NCBI GenBank assembly: GCA_021773135.1
Contig: JAJFKP010000030.1
Location: 62,001 to 126,000, forward strand
Source of the DNA: Woeseiaceae bacterium
GTDB taxonomy: Bacteria; Pseudomonadota; Gammaproteobacteria; Steroidobacterales; Woeseiaceae
Length of the DNA stretch: 64,000 bases
Direction of reading: 5' to 3'
Below the pieces are notes generated by a model, which was given only the letters and a program-made list of their open reading frames with translations, was not told where the DNA came from and made no database searches. Positions 43,974 through 53,226 of the stretch are shown piece by piece. Position 1 is the first letter of the stretch. Each line of letters starts with the position of its first letter. The translations under genes were made by a program, and so were the position numbers.

Positions 43974-45290
43974 ATGAAACAGAAAACCGTCGCGCACACC
44001 GGACTGGACGCAATCGCGGACGAACAGTTTGCACGCGCTATCACGTGGATCGACGATTTGAAAACGGGAATGATTGACTACCTGAAGTTCCCACGACGGG
44101 TTACCGATGTGCATTTTCCGGTCGTTATGGACGACGATTCGGTTAAAACGTTTCACGGTTACCGTGTTTTGCACAATCGGGCACGAGGTCCCGGCAAAGG
44201 CGGCATGCGCTATCACCCAACCGTCTCGAAAGATGAGGTGGCGGCACTCGCCAAGTTAATGACCTGGAAGACCGCAGTTGCAAACGTCCCGTTCGGTGGT
44301 GCTAAAGGTGGCGTTGTATGTGACACGAAGCAGCTCAGCCAAACGGAATTGCGACGCATTACGCGGGCTTTTGTCATAGAACTGGATGACCTCATTGGTC
44401 CGCATACCGATATTCCTGCGCCGGACATGTATACCAATCAACAGACGATGGCATGGATATACGACACCTTCGACGTCATGCATCGCGGGCAGAACAATCG
44501 CGCCGTAGTGACCGGAAAACCCATAGAACTCGGCGGTTCCGTAGGTCGGGATCAGGCCACGGCGCGCGGCTGTCTTTACGCAACCCGGCAACTGTTAAAA
44601 CATCAGAAAGTGCCGGGGCTTGCGACCATCGACGGTGCGCGGATAGCCATTCAGGGCCTTGGTAATGCCGGTGGCGCGGCATTGCGCCTTTTTCATGAAG
44701 CAGGCGCACGGATAATTGCAGTCAGCGATTCATCGGGCGGTGTTTTCTCCGCGTCGGGCCTCGATCCGGATACCGCGCTCGATTTTAAACGGCAGAACGG
44801 CAGCATCACGGGACTGCCGGGCGCGAAAATAATTACGAACGAAGATTTACTCGGTCTTGAATGCGAAATCCTTATCCCGGCGGCGATGGAATGCCAGCTA
44901 CGTGAGGACAACGCTGCCAGCGTCAACGCGAAGCTTATTGTCGAGGCGGCGAACGGGCCGACCACGCCAGCGGCCGACATTGTTTTGCACGAAAAAAACG
45001 TCATTGTTTTGCCGGACATCGTGGCCAACAGTGGCGGCGTCATCGTAAGTTATTTCGAGTGGGTCCAGAATCTCGAGAACCAGCGTTGGGACCTGGACAA
45101 GGTCAACACACGGCTTGAGAAACGCATGTTGGAAGCCGTGGATGCCATGGTCGAGAGCTGGATCGAACTTGATGCGAAAAGTAACTCCGGCGCCAGGCAG
45201 CGCACATCTCCGACGCTGCGTGACGCAGCGCTGGTCACCGCGATCCGGCGAGTCGCAGAAGTGATCATGCAACGCGATATCTGGGGTTAA
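43974..45290 (+). CDS. gdhA: glutamate dehydrogenase (Glu/Leu/Phe/Val family)
   Basis: NAD(P)-dependent glutamate dehydrogenase of 438 residues that interconverts glutamate with 2-oxoglutarate and ammonium. The substrate domain shows GGMRYHPTVS, the catalytic-lysine motif VPFGGAKGGV and PAPDMYTNQQTM. The nucleotide domain shows IAIQGLGNAGGAAL and IVEAANGPTTPAAD, then VLPDIVANSGGVIVSYFEW. I chose ATG 43974 (GGAG 11 bases upstream); an ATG at 43929 would add 15 unconserved residues. It could in principle be a leucine or phenylalanine dehydrogenase, but the motifs favour GDH. It provides the cytoplasmic outlet for ammonium from the amine, amide and peptide enzymes around it. Confidence 0.9.
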   Translation: MKQKTVAHTGLDAIADEQFARAITWIDDLKTGMIDYLKFPRRVTDVHFPVVMDDDSVKTFHGYRVLHNRARGPGKGGMRYHPTVSKDEVAALAKLMTWKTAVANVPFGGAKGGVVCDTKQLSQTELRRITRAFVIELDDLIGPHTDIPAPDMYTNQQTMAWIYDTFDVMHRGQNNRAVVTGKPIELGGSVGRDQATARGCLYATRQLLKHQKVPGLATIDGARIAIQGLGNAGGAALRLFHEAGARIIAVSDSSGGVFSASGLDPDTALDFKRQNGSITGLPGAKIITNEDLLGLECEILIPAAMECQLREDNAASVNAKLIVEAANGPTTPAADIVLHEKNVIVLPDIVANSGGVIVSYFEWVQNLENQRWDLDKVNTRLEKRMLEAVDAMVESWIELDAKSNSGARQRTSPTLRDAALVTAIRRVAEVIMQRDIWG

Positions 45291-45320
45291 GGCTACAGAT
45301 TGCACCCTATGCAGCGGGGT

Positions 45321-46508
45321 CTAGTCGAGCTGCCTGAGGACGCTCTCTGCCTGTTCCCGCAATTCTTCAGAATCGGATGCGGCCGCTGCACCGAGAGCCT
45401 CTTTGGCGTCCTCATTGTTGCCGCCGTTGAATGCGCTTATGCCGGCAAGCAGTGACACCCGCAGCGGATCTTCGAGACCGCCAGATTCGATTGCTTCCAT
45501 ATAGGCGGCATAGGCCCGGTCCCATTCTTCTTCTTCGAAGAAGACGCCGCCCAGGAGCTCATAGGTTTGGCCGTCGGAAGCAAGCTCTGCAGCCTGGGTC
45601 AAAACCACGATTGCGTTTGCTCGCTCGCGGGACATCAGCCACAGGTTTCCAAGCTGTTTGAGCATATCGGCGTTACTTTCGATCCTCTCGTCCTTGATCC
45701 ACTGATCGAGCAATCGGGCGCCTTTTTCCGGCGCATCGATATAACCCCAGAGTGACGCCAGTTGTTTCAAGTCGGCTTCAGATTCAATCAGCTCGTTGTT
45801 ATACGCAATCATCATTGCCGCCAGGCCGTCTCTGCTTTCTTCCAGTTGCAGATAGTGACTCGCCAGCATGCGCCAGTTATTTTCATCACCGGGCTCGCGG
45901 CCTATCATGCCTTTAAGCACATCTTCGGCGAGCTCGTAGTCCCGCATGTCAAAAAGTACGCGATAGTACAGCTGGTACCAGGACTGCTTTGGAGCCGAAG
46001 AGTCTCCAATTGCTCGCTCCAGCAACGGTCTTGATCCGGGAACGTCACCGGACATGTAGGTGGCGTAGGCAAACGAGAAAATCTGCGTCGGTGTTGGCCC
46101 GGTCTCCAGTGCATACCACTTGGCGAGCACTTCCCGGCCGAGCTCGTATTCTTCGTCTCCCAACAGGATAGTGCCGTAGAAAATATATAGATTGAGCAGC
46201 AGGTCGTCGGGCAGGTTTTCCACCGCCAGCGCGGTCTCGAGCGCGGTGCGGGCTCGCGCCGGATTGTCCAGCTGCACGCTGGTGTGTGCAAGATACTGGT
46301 GAACCAGCGCATTGTCATAGGAGTTTCCAGCGGTTTTGGCGGCAAGCGCTTCGAGCTGTTCGAGTGCCTCGTCAAACTGCTCCTCCTCCACGAGTGCCTC
46401 TATTTTCTGCAGCGCCAGGAACGTCTGTCGCGAAACTGACTCCTGCGCGGGCACAGTTGCCGACCAGAGCAGCAATACGATAAAGAAAAGGTAGCGCACG
46501 CCGCTCAT
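45321..46508 (-). CDS. TPR protein of the TonB2-type system
   Basis: A 395-residue periplasmic TPR protein: signal peptide MSGVRYLFFIVLLLWSATVPAQ, then helical repeats (EEEQFDEALEQLEALAAK, ALVHQYLAHTSVQLDNPARARTALETALA, RDYELAEDVLKGMIGREPGDENNW, and further units to the C-terminus). It is the sixth gene of the DUF3450 / ExbB / ExbB / ExbD / TonB / TPR order and starts sharing base 46508 with the TonB stop. The role is probably assembly or coupling of the TonB complex, known only by association. Confidence 0.83.
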   Translation of the reverse strand: MSGVRYLFFIVLLLWSATVPAQESVSRQTFLALQKIEALVEEEQFDEALEQLEALAAKTAGNSYDNALVHQYLAHTSVQLDNPARARTALETALAVENLPDDLLLNLYIFYGTILLGDEEYELGREVLAKWYALETGPTPTQIFSFAYATYMSGDVPGSRPLLERAIGDSSAPKQSWYQLYYRVLFDMRDYELAEDVLKGMIGREPGDENNWRMLASHYLQLEESRDGLAAMMIAYNNELIESEADLKQLASLWGYIDAPEKGARLLDQWIKDERIESNADMLKQLGNLWLMSRERANAIVVLTQAAELASDGQTYELLGGVFFEEEEWDRAYAAYMEAIESGGLEDPLRVSLLAGISAFNGGNNEDAKEALGAAAASDSEELREQAESVLRQLD

Positions 46509-47119
46509 TATTCCTCCAGCGCAAACGTGATGCGCGTATAGCTAATGACGCTGGTCGGCTTTCCGTCCGCCATCTGCGGCTGGTACTTCCAGCGCAAGAC
46601 CGAGCGCATAGCGGCGCGATCGAAAATGTTCGGGGGATCCGAGCGGAGCACCTCCGGATCGGCAACGGCGCCGGTTTCCGTGACGGTAAATCTCAGCAGT
46701 ACATAGCCTTGTATGCCGTTTGTCGCAGCGTTCACCGGGTATTCGGGCATGAACCGCACCAGTGGCGTGAGCTCTCGCGCAAGTGCAATACTTCCGCCAA
46801 CATCAATATCGATATCGATACTCGGCATGTCAATTGACATACCACCCAGACCGCCGGAGGTGGATGCCTGTGCCAGCCTGCTCAGGTCCCGCTGCTGCTC
46901 AGCTTTGGGTTTCTCTGGCGCTTTGGCATCTCTGCGCGAGCGCACCTCGCGAGATTGCTCCTGCATACGGATAAAGTTCGCAAGATCAAATTGTGACGTT
47001 TCGGCCAGTCGCATCTGCCGATTGACCACCATGTAGCGTATAGCAGTAAATAGCACGGCATTGATTAACAGTGCCGATAGAATGATGCCCGTCATCCTGA
47101 TTGTGTTGGCTTGCGTCAC
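46508..47119 (-). CDS. TonB-family protein (TonB2-type)
   Basis: A 203-residue TonB. The N-terminal anchor (MTGIILSALLINAVLFTAIRYMV) and the C-terminal TonB domain (PLVRFMPEYPVNAATNGIQGYVLLRFTVTETGAVADPEVLRSDPP to MRSVLRWKYQPQMADGKPTSVIS, split here only for description) are clear. The linker between them is short and lacks the long Pro-Glu/Pro-Lys region of E. coli TonB, as in TonB2 systems. It transmits proton-motive force from the ExbB/ExbD complex to outer-membrane receptors. It overlaps ExbD at its start by 4 bases. Confidence 0.9.
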   Translation of the reverse strand: MTQANTIRMTGIILSALLINAVLFTAIRYMVVNRQMRLAETSQFDLANFIRMQEQSREVRSRRDAKAPEKPKAEQQRDLSRLAQASTSGGLGGMSIDMPSIDIDIDVGGSIALARELTPLVRFMPEYPVNAATNGIQGYVLLRFTVTETGAVADPEVLRSDPPNIFDRAAMRSVLRWKYQPQMADGKPTSVISYTRITFALEE

Positions 47120-47529
47120 ATTCCGTCCGGGGTTGCAGCAACGGCGACGTTTTCGACTCCTGCCAAACGTGCCTGGTCCAGAACCTCGATTACCAGCCCG
47201 GTCTCCGACTTGTCGTCAGCGAGAATGACGACGGCACCTTCAGGATTCTCGGCGTGGAGTCGCTCGACATGGCCGCGAACGCTGCGCGGGTCGACGCGAT
47301 TGCGATCCACCCAGACCTCGCCGTTTTCGGTGACGGCAATCATGATATTGGCTTTCTCCTGGGTTACGGCACTGCGCGCACTGGGTCGTTCAATCTCGAC
47401 GCCCGATTCCTTGACGAACGACGCGTTGACCACGAAAAAGATGAGAAGGATGAACACCATGTCGATCAATGGCGTTATGTTCATCGCAGTGGTACCGCTC
47501 TCCGATTTAACGTGATCTTTAGTCGACAT
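47116..47529 (-). CDS. exbD: ExbD-family biopolymer transport protein
   Basis: A 137-residue ExbD/TolR protein: one transmembrane helix (ITPLIDMVFILLIFFVVNASFV) containing the essential Asp, and a periplasmic domain ending RLAGVENVAVAATPDGM. It forms the proton-conducting complex with the two ExbB-type proteins encoded upstream. The stop of ExbB and the start of ExbD are adjacent (47530/47529), so expression is coupled. Confidence 0.92.
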   Translation of the reverse strand: MSTKDHVKSESGTTAMNITPLIDMVFILLIFFVVNASFVKESGVEIERPSARSAVTQEKANIMIAVTENGEVWVDRNRVDPRSVRGHVERLHAENPEGAVVILADDKSETGLVIEVLDQARLAGVENVAVAATPDGM

Positions 47530-48057
47530 TTATTGATCCTCTACGAGTTTCGATTCGAACCTGCGAGTGACATCGTCTGCCCGCCGTTCGAGATCGGATA
47601 CGAAGTACAGCCCCGACAGCGCCGTGAAAAGCCCGGCCATCGTCGTCACCAGCGCCTCCGAGATGCCGGCGGCCATACCGCGAGTATTGCCGGTACCAAA
47701 AACGGTGATCACTTCAAACACCTTGATCATGCCCGATACCGTTCCCAGGAGTCCCAGCAGCGGCAGGATAGCGACGAGCGCCTGCAGTGCCAGCATGTTC
47801 CTGTTGGCCTCGGTGCGAATATCTGTGGCCAGCGTCGCTATGCGCCGATATACCAGGCTCGGTGTGAGTCTGGCCGACCGGGTCTGCCAGTCCTGAAACA
47901 GTCGTTCTTGCAGTTCCGGCATCTGCTGCCAGTGAAACCAGTAGCGCTCGACCAGCAGAATCCACATATAGATGGAGACGAAGAGGATCGCCCACAGCAC
48001 CAGCCCACCCTGTTCGAACAGCGTGGAGAGGCCGTCTGTGTAGCTAGTCCAGTTCAC
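47530..48057 (-). CDS. exbB: ExbB/TolQ-type proton channel protein
   Basis: A 175-residue MotA/TolQ/ExbB family protein with three membrane segments: LFEQGGLVLWAILFVSIYMWILLVE, LQALVAILPLLGLLGTVSGMIKVFEV and ALVTTMAGLFTALSGLYFV. The signature GTVSGMI with ISEALVTTMAGL is that of the ExbB domain. It pairs with ExbD to energise TonB. Its start overlaps the end of the larger ExbB-like gene by 14 bases. Confidence 0.91.
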   Translation of the reverse strand: MNWTSYTDGLSTLFEQGGLVLWAILFVSIYMWILLVERYWFHWQQMPELQERLFQDWQTRSARLTPSLVYRRIATLATDIRTEANRNMLALQALVAILPLLGLLGTVSGMIKVFEVITVFGTGNTRGMAAGISEALVTTMAGLFTALSGLYFVSDLERRADDVTRRFESKLVEDQ

Positions 48058-49378
48058 GGTCCGTTACGATGTCGCTTGAGTACTTGCCGAGTTTCTCAAC
48101 CAGTCGATTAGCCCGACCGGTGAGCAAACTGTGAAACAGCACCAGTGGGATAGCCACCGACAATCCGAGCTGCGTCGTTACCAACGCCTGCGAGATACCA
48201 CCCGACATCATTTTCGGGTCGCCGGTTCCAAACAGCGTGATCTGCTGAAAGGTCTCGATCATGCCGGTCACAGTGCCAAGCAAACCGAGCAATGGGCTGA
48301 CCGCTGCAAGTACCGCTACCGTAGCCAGGCCACGATTGAGACGAGAGCTCTCTTCGCCGAGCTGTTCATCAAGCCGCATGGAAATCGCGTCCACATTCCT
48401 GCTCGTAATCGCGGCGGCAATTTTCTGCATTCGTCCCAGCGGGTTCTTCTCATTGATTTCATCTGACGCAGCCTGCGCTTCGATTCCGCGTCTTGCGAAC
48501 AAAAGCCCAATGGCGCGCTGTATCACCATTAGAACGCCGATCGCACCCAGTATCAGGATCAGGTAACCGATATAGCCACCTTGCTGCAGGCGTTCCTTGA
48601 GATCGGGCGACTGCACCATAAGGCTTAGAATCGCGCCCTTCGACGGATCCAGTGCAAAAGCATGCATGCCGGCATCCGCCTCTTCCAGGTCCGCGGCCAT
48701 GCGCTGAAATCGTGCGGCGGGTTGTCGGCTCAGTTCTACGAGCTTGCCGGATTCCGGCAAATACCTCAGGAAAGCGCCCTCACTGATCGCATTAAAAACA
48801 CCTGCGCGAGTTACCTGTTGCCGCGTCTCGTCGCCCTGCGGTTTGATAACGGTGGCGTCGAAACGAACCACTTTGCCCGATTCTGCAATTTCAGTAAGGA
48901 TCATTGTCCACATCTGGCGAATATCTTCGATCGAGGGTTTGCTTTCGCCTTTGCCGAGATCCAGTAGAAAAGATGATCTGTCTTCGTGTTCCGCCGCCAC
49001 GAGCGAGGTATCCAGAATGCCATTGGCGTTGACCGCGGTCTGACGAACGATAGCGAACAGGTCGTTCAGATCACCTGCCCGCTCTTCGAGATCGGCCGCA
49101 TATTGGGTCAAGGTCTGCTCGTTGGATTCATAGCCGTCACGCAAGCGATCAGCGCGCTCGTTCTCCGCCTGGAGTCTCGCGCGGGCGTCCTGCAACAGCT
49201 GCTGTTGTGCGGCGCGTTCACTTAAGAAACGCTCGATTCTGTCCTGATCGTGACTGGCTTCCTTGAGCGCTTCCTGCCGCACGGACTCAACCAGCGCGTC
49301 GAGGTCCTCGATGGACGCCTGAACGTTGGCCAGCGGAAGAAAGACCGCGCACACTATCATCGTCAGCAACTTGTTCAC
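48044..49378 (-). CDS. TtpC-type large ExbB-family protein
   Basis: A 444-residue protein with an ExbB/TolQ domain at about 260-440 (GGYIGYLILILGAIGVLMVIQ, LATVAVLAAVSPLLGLLGTVTGMIETFQQITLFG, GGISQALVTTQLGLSVAIPLVLFHSLL, split here only for description). The preceding part has a signal peptide (MNKLLTMIVCAVFLPLANVQA) and a long coiled coil (about residues 25-115, EALKEASHDQDRIERFLSER and following). That layout and the neighbour order match Vibrio TtpC, an additional component of the TonB2 system. The first 4 bases overlap the DUF3450 stop. Confidence 0.88.
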   Translation of the reverse strand: MNKLLTMIVCAVFLPLANVQASIEDLDALVESVRQEALKEASHDQDRIERFLSERAAQQQLLQDARARLQAENERADRLRDGYESNEQTLTQYAADLEERAGDLNDLFAIVRQTAVNANGILDTSLVAAEHEDRSSFLLDLGKGESKPSIEDIRQMWTMILTEIAESGKVVRFDATVIKPQGDETRQQVTRAGVFNAISEGAFLRYLPESGKLVELSRQPAARFQRMAADLEEADAGMHAFALDPSKGAILSLMVQSPDLKERLQQGGYIGYLILILGAIGVLMVIQRAIGLLFARRGIEAQAASDEINEKNPLGRMQKIAAAITSRNVDAISMRLDEQLGEESSRLNRGLATVAVLAAVSPLLGLLGTVTGMIETFQQITLFGTGDPKMMSGGISQALVTTQLGLSVAIPLVLFHSLLTGRANRLVEKLGKYSSDIVTDRELD

Positions 49379-50148
49379 GTTCGATTCTCCGGTGCCGGCA
49401 CCGGCAGACGCGTCAGGTCAGGCGGCAACTGTTTCCGCGCAATGCGCATGGCGCGATCGAGCGACTGTCGGTATTCTGCATCGAGCTCAACCCATTGGTC
49501 CTGTGACTGGTCCCAATGGCCGATTGTGAGCCCATCGAGCGACATGTAGTAAAGACCAAGGCGACCATAGCGAAGAAACGCGACCGTACGCGCGTCACCG
49601 TCAACCCGGATCTCGCCTTCATAAGATTCAATGGTGTGCCCGTAATCGAGCTCTATCTGGTATGCCTCGGTCACGCGCCGGTATTTCTCAGACGTCAGGA
49701 TATCGGGTCGCTGCATCAGCTTGCGCAATTCCTGAATGCGCAGGTTTCGCTCCTGCGGCAGGAACGGCATGTCGATCTCGACAAACTCTTCCAGCACATC
49801 CAGCATGCGAATGATCATCGGCAGAATCTGGCGTTTGGTTGTCTCTATTTCCTGGAACTGGCGTTCGTAGTCGGCAAGTTCAACATTCTGCGTTGCGACG
49901 AGGCGTTCGAGTTGCAGGTTGTATGCGTCGAGTTCGCTGACCTGGGACAGAGTCTGCCGATACTCGTTCAGCATTCCACGGGTTTCGTCATCGAGCCTGT
50001 CAATGCGGTCCTGAACTTCGGCGCTCGCCTGCTGGGATGCAGCCTGTGCGCTGATGGCCTCCTCGACCAGTTCCTGGGTATTCGAGGTAGATGCAAGTAA
50101 CAGTGCAGTCACGCAGACGCCGAACAAAAGCGCAGATCGGATATTCAC
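49375..50148 (-). CDS. DUF3450-family periplasmic coiled-coil protein of the TonB2 cluster
   Basis: A 257-residue protein with a signal peptide (MNIRSALLFGVCVTALLLASTSN) and an extended coiled coil (residues about 28-110, AQAASQQASAEVQDRIDRL and RLVATQNVELADYERQFQEIET). The C-terminal domain carries EVEIDMPFLPQERNLRIQEL and the RRVTEAYQIELDYGHTIESYEGEI pattern of DUF3450. This family occurs almost only as the first gene of TonB2-type clusters. Function unknown. It leads a six-gene, minus-strand operon ending at 45321. No Fur-box-like site was seen in the 122 bases upstream. Confidence 0.87.
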   Translation of the reverse strand: MNIRSALLFGVCVTALLLASTSNTQELVEEAISAQAASQQASAEVQDRIDRLDDETRGMLNEYRQTLSQVSELDAYNLQLERLVATQNVELADYERQFQEIETTKRQILPMIIRMLDVLEEFVEIDMPFLPQERNLRIQELRKLMQRPDILTSEKYRRVTEAYQIELDYGHTIESYEGEIRVDGDARTVAFLRYGRLGLYYMSLDGLTIGHWDQSQDQWVELDAEYRQSLDRAMRIARKQLPPDLTRLPVPAPENRT

Positions 50149-50270
50149 GGTATCAGTTCCCCTGTTGCCCGATTGAAAATCGCAACCGGGTGTGCCTTGT
50201 TTTGTTTATTTTAAGCGAGCCGCGCTGTCATATTTGTCGTGGTTTGTACGTAATCGTCTTGACGTTCGCG

Positions 50271-51740
50271 CTACCACTCTGTCACCGGTTTACCTGTAGC
50301 GACACAGGCCATGTACTCCTCGACCAGTCTGCGCAATGCGGCTGGTCGCGGCACGCCACCAAAGCCCGCAAGCGTTCGCCGCTGCCACGCTGCCGGCGTG
50401 GTCCTGGCATCCAGCCGATCGCGAATGACACCCAGCAATTTCGTCCGCTCTCCGGCATCGACACCGATGTTCGCAAGCCCCTCGTCCGCCAAAGGCAGCA
50501 ACTGCCGACACAGGTCGACTGCAGGAACTTCTTTTGGTGACATTGCGTTAAGCGACGGCCACAACAACTGTGCATCCAGGCTGGACTGCGCCGCACGATA
50601 GAAATTGAAATCCGCGTAACGAAACGGGAATGCCGGCAACAGTTCATCGATGATCTTGCTCATGCCGATCACAAGGCCCACGAGAAACGCAGCGTTCGCC
50701 ATCATGTCGATCGGCGCTGGTCCGGACGGCAACGCTCGCAGTTCGATACGCAGGTGGCCGCCGTCAGTGGAATCGTAAACCGGTCTGTTCCAGTTCCAGA
50801 TCGTACCCTGGTGCAGGCGCAGCTCGGCTAACTCAGGAATACCGCCGTCGAGAGCAACCGTCAAATCATCATTATCAGCGAAGATTGGCAGGATAACCGG
50901 GTAGAGGTGACAGGATTCTGCCAGCAGCTCAAACGCACCATGACGTATCCAGCCATGGCCGAAAGGCACGCGTGCCATTCGGCGCCAAGCATGCGTGTGC
51001 CGGCGCGTGTCAGTCGACTGCTTGAACAACGCGATGCGGGTTTCATCCCAGAGGCTGTGCCCCATTAAAAACGGTGAGTTGGCCGCGACGGCGAGTGCCA
51101 GCGGCGTTACGAGCTGGGCCGCGTTGTAACAGCTCGCGAACGCATCCGGATTGACGCGCAGATGAACCTGCAACGAGGTATTGGCGCCTTCAACCGTGAC
51201 GCTATCGAATTCGGCCGCCAGTGGTTCGTCTCCATCTATCCTGATCGCTATCTTCTCGCGACGCAGCCTACCGATGCCTGCTGCAAGCGCGTGATAGCGT
51301 GGCAGGTCAGTCATCCAGGTGGATTGAAGTTGTTCCATTTTCAATGTCGGCAGGATACCGATCGGCACGATCCGCCCGTTGTGTTGTGCGGCAGTATCCG
51401 ATAGCGCTGCCAGCGCCTCGGTCAGTTCTGCCTGCATTCTGGCAAACGGCTTACCGGCCGCAGGCACGGGCGACAGATTGTATTCGAGGTTGAAGCGGTC
51501 GAGTTCCAGCTGCAGATTCGGGTCAAGCGATTCAGCCAGCAACTCCCTGTTCAGAGGCAGTGCCTCCGCATTGGCGTCAACAATCGACATCTCGAGTTCG
51601 GCCCCGAGGCTGGGTTTTCCACGGCCGAAGTCCGGCCGCTGCAGAAGCATTTTCAGAGCCGCGAGATTCTCCCGCAATCGAACGCCGGCTTGCTGGTAGT
51701 CCTCTTCCGAGAATGACGTACGATCGATCGACAGACCCAT
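50271..51740 (-). CDS. glutamate-cysteine ligase family 2-like enzyme
   Basis: A 489-residue ATP-grasp-independent carboxylate-amine ligase of the GCS2 (YbdK-like) type. The ATG at 51740 has AAGAG 9 bases upstream; longer frames to 51839 are rejected. Visible: SLGAELEMSIVD (the G-x-E-x-E Mg/ATP loop, about residue 45), RMQAELTEALA, ASCYNAAQLVTPLALAVAANSPFLMGHSLWDETRIALF, GGHLRIELRALPSGPAPIDMMANAAFLVGLV. It forms gamma-glutamyl-cysteine or a related gamma-glutamyl amide in the cytoplasm. Divergent from the amino-acid/dicarboxylate symporter 109 bases away. Confidence 0.83.
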   Translation of the reverse strand: MGLSIDRTSFSEEDYQQAGVRLRENLAALKMLLQRPDFGRGKPSLGAELEMSIVDANAEALPLNRELLAESLDPNLQLELDRFNLEYNLSPVPAAGKPFARMQAELTEALAALSDTAAQHNGRIVPIGILPTLKMEQLQSTWMTDLPRYHALAAGIGRLRREKIAIRIDGDEPLAAEFDSVTVEGANTSLQVHLRVNPDAFASCYNAAQLVTPLALAVAANSPFLMGHSLWDETRIALFKQSTDTRRHTHAWRRMARVPFGHGWIRHGAFELLAESCHLYPVILPIFADNDDLTVALDGGIPELAELRLHQGTIWNWNRPVYDSTDGGHLRIELRALPSGPAPIDMMANAAFLVGLVIGMSKIIDELLPAFPFRYADFNFYRAAQSSLDAQLLWPSLNAMSPKEVPAVDLCRQLLPLADEGLANIGVDAGERTKLLGVIRDRLDARTTPAAWQRRTLAGFGGVPRPAALRRLVEEYMACVATGKPVTEW

Positions 51741-51848
51741 AGCGGAAACTCTTGCGGTTCTGGCACAGACTGTAAGTCCGTACATGTCACAGCGGAATAC
51801 CGACATATACTGACTGCGCCTGGGCGCTCCCCGGGGCATACATGATCA

Positions 51849-53069
51849 ATGAACAGTCGGCATAGCGTTTCGTTACTGATTTGCATCATTGTCGGCGTAA
51901 TTGCCGGCTTGTTCGTCGGCTGGTACTGGGGTGAAGCCGCCACCAACGTTGCGTGGCTCGGTGCCTTGTTTCTGAACACGCTGTCCATGCTGGTCATTCC
52001 CCTGCTGGTCAGCGCCGTTATCAGCGGCGTTACGTCGATCGGAAATGTACGCCAGCTCGGCAGACTTAGCGGCGTAACCGTCAGCTATTACATGATCACC
52101 GTCGCCATCGCCGTACTTATCGGGTTGGTCATGGTGAACCTGATCCAGCCCGGCGTCGGTGTTTCGACTGAAGGTCTGCAACAACCCGACGAAATAGTCC
52201 GCATGGCGGAAGAAAAAGGGATTGGCGATATATTGCTTTCGCTCGTCGCACCAAATCTGATCGCGGCCGCTGCGGAAACCAACCTGCTGCCGCTCATCCT
52301 CTGGTCGGTCGCGTTCGGCATTGCATTGGCAAGCCTCGGAGCGGCCGGCCGGCCGGCCGCAAAGTTCTTCGAAAGCCTCAACGAAGGCATGATGCTAATG
52401 GTGTCCTGGGTCATGTACTTTGCACCGCTCGGCATCTTCGGCCTGATTGCAGGCATGTTTGGCGCCGCCGGAAGCACCGCGGCCTTCGTGGCCAGAATCA
52501 GCGCCGTCGGACTGCATGTCCTGACCGTGTTGTCGGGCCTGGCGATTCACTTCACCATCCTGACGCTGATCTTGCTGTTTATTGCCCGTCAGCCGATCGC
52601 CTACCTCGTTAACATGCTGCGTGCGATTGTGACCTCGTTTGCCACGGCGAGTTCTACTGCCACCCTGCCGATTACCATTCAGTGCGCGAAAGAATCGGGG
52701 ATCGACGAACGGGCACGACGCTTTGTATTGCCGCTTGGCAGCACGGTCAATATGGATGGCACCGCATTGTATGAAGCAGCAGCCGCAATGTTTATCGCCC
52801 AGGCCTACGGCCTGCACCTCGGGATCGGCCAGCAATCCATTATCTTCGTCACTGCAACACTGGCTGCAATCGGGGCGGCTGGCATTCCGGAAGCCGGATT
52901 GGTCACCATGATCATCGTCTTGCAGGCGGTTGGTTTGCCTATTGAAGGTATCGGGCTGCTGCTGGCGGTGGACTGGTTTCTCGATCGATTTCGAACGGCG
53001 ACCAATGTCTGGGGCGATGCCGTAGGCGCCGCAGTCGTGCATCGCTATATTCAGAACCGCTTCGACTAG
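51849..53069 (+). CDS. dicarboxylate/amino-acid:cation symporter (DAACS)
   Basis: A 406-residue GltP/GltT-type membrane transporter for glutamate, aspartate or dicarboxylates with Na+ or H+. Transmembrane helices are evident throughout (LLICIIVGVIAGLFVGWYWG first). Signature motifs: the serine-rich hairpin ASSTATLPITIQCAKESG (about residue 276), GSTVNMDGTALYEAAAAMFIAQ (about 297-318) and AAIGAAGIPEAGLVTMI. Starts ATGAACAG at 51849. Located between the gamma-glutamyl ligase and the SnoaL-AraC regulator. Confidence 0.92.
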   Translation: MNSRHSVSLLICIIVGVIAGLFVGWYWGEAATNVAWLGALFLNTLSMLVIPLLVSAVISGVTSIGNVRQLGRLSGVTVSYYMITVAIAVLIGLVMVNLIQPGVGVSTEGLQQPDEIVRMAEEKGIGDILLSLVAPNLIAAAAETNLLPLILWSVAFGIALASLGAAGRPAAKFFESLNEGMMLMVSWVMYFAPLGIFGLIAGMFGAAGSTAAFVARISAVGLHVLTVLSGLAIHFTILTLILLFIARQPIAYLVNMLRAIVTSFATASSTATLPITIQCAKESGIDERARRFVLPLGSTVNMDGTALYEAAAAMFIAQAYGLHLGIGQQSIIFVTATLAAIGAAGIPEAGLVTMIIVLQAVGLPIEGIGLLLAVDWFLDRFRTATNVWGDAVGAAVVHRYIQNRFD

Positions 53070-53136
53070 ATGCAGGGAATCATCATTAGTCACATATGAA
53101 ACCGGTTTCCCAGATTGCGGAATCCTGAAAATTAAT

Positions 53137-53164
53137 TTGCCAAACGCAAAATAAAACCTACACT
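53137..53164 (+). promoter_or_regulatory. putative sigma70-type promoter
   Basis: TTGCCA (53137-53142), 16 bases, then TACACT (53159-53164), in a stretch richer in A and T than the surroundings and about 60 bases before the start of the SnoaL-AraC gene. Match to consensus is five of six at -35 and four of six at -10. Not confirmed. Confidence 0.35.
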
Positions 53165-53226
53165 CCCCCGCAAACAGAAAAAAACGTAATGACAACATTA
53201 TGTTATCTCAAGTGGGGATCTTGGAT

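Noticed and set aside
52395-53198. Minus-strand open frame of 267 codons
   Set aside because: Antisense to the symporter, composed of low-complexity His/Asp/Gln-rich sequence typical of a reversed membrane-protein frame.
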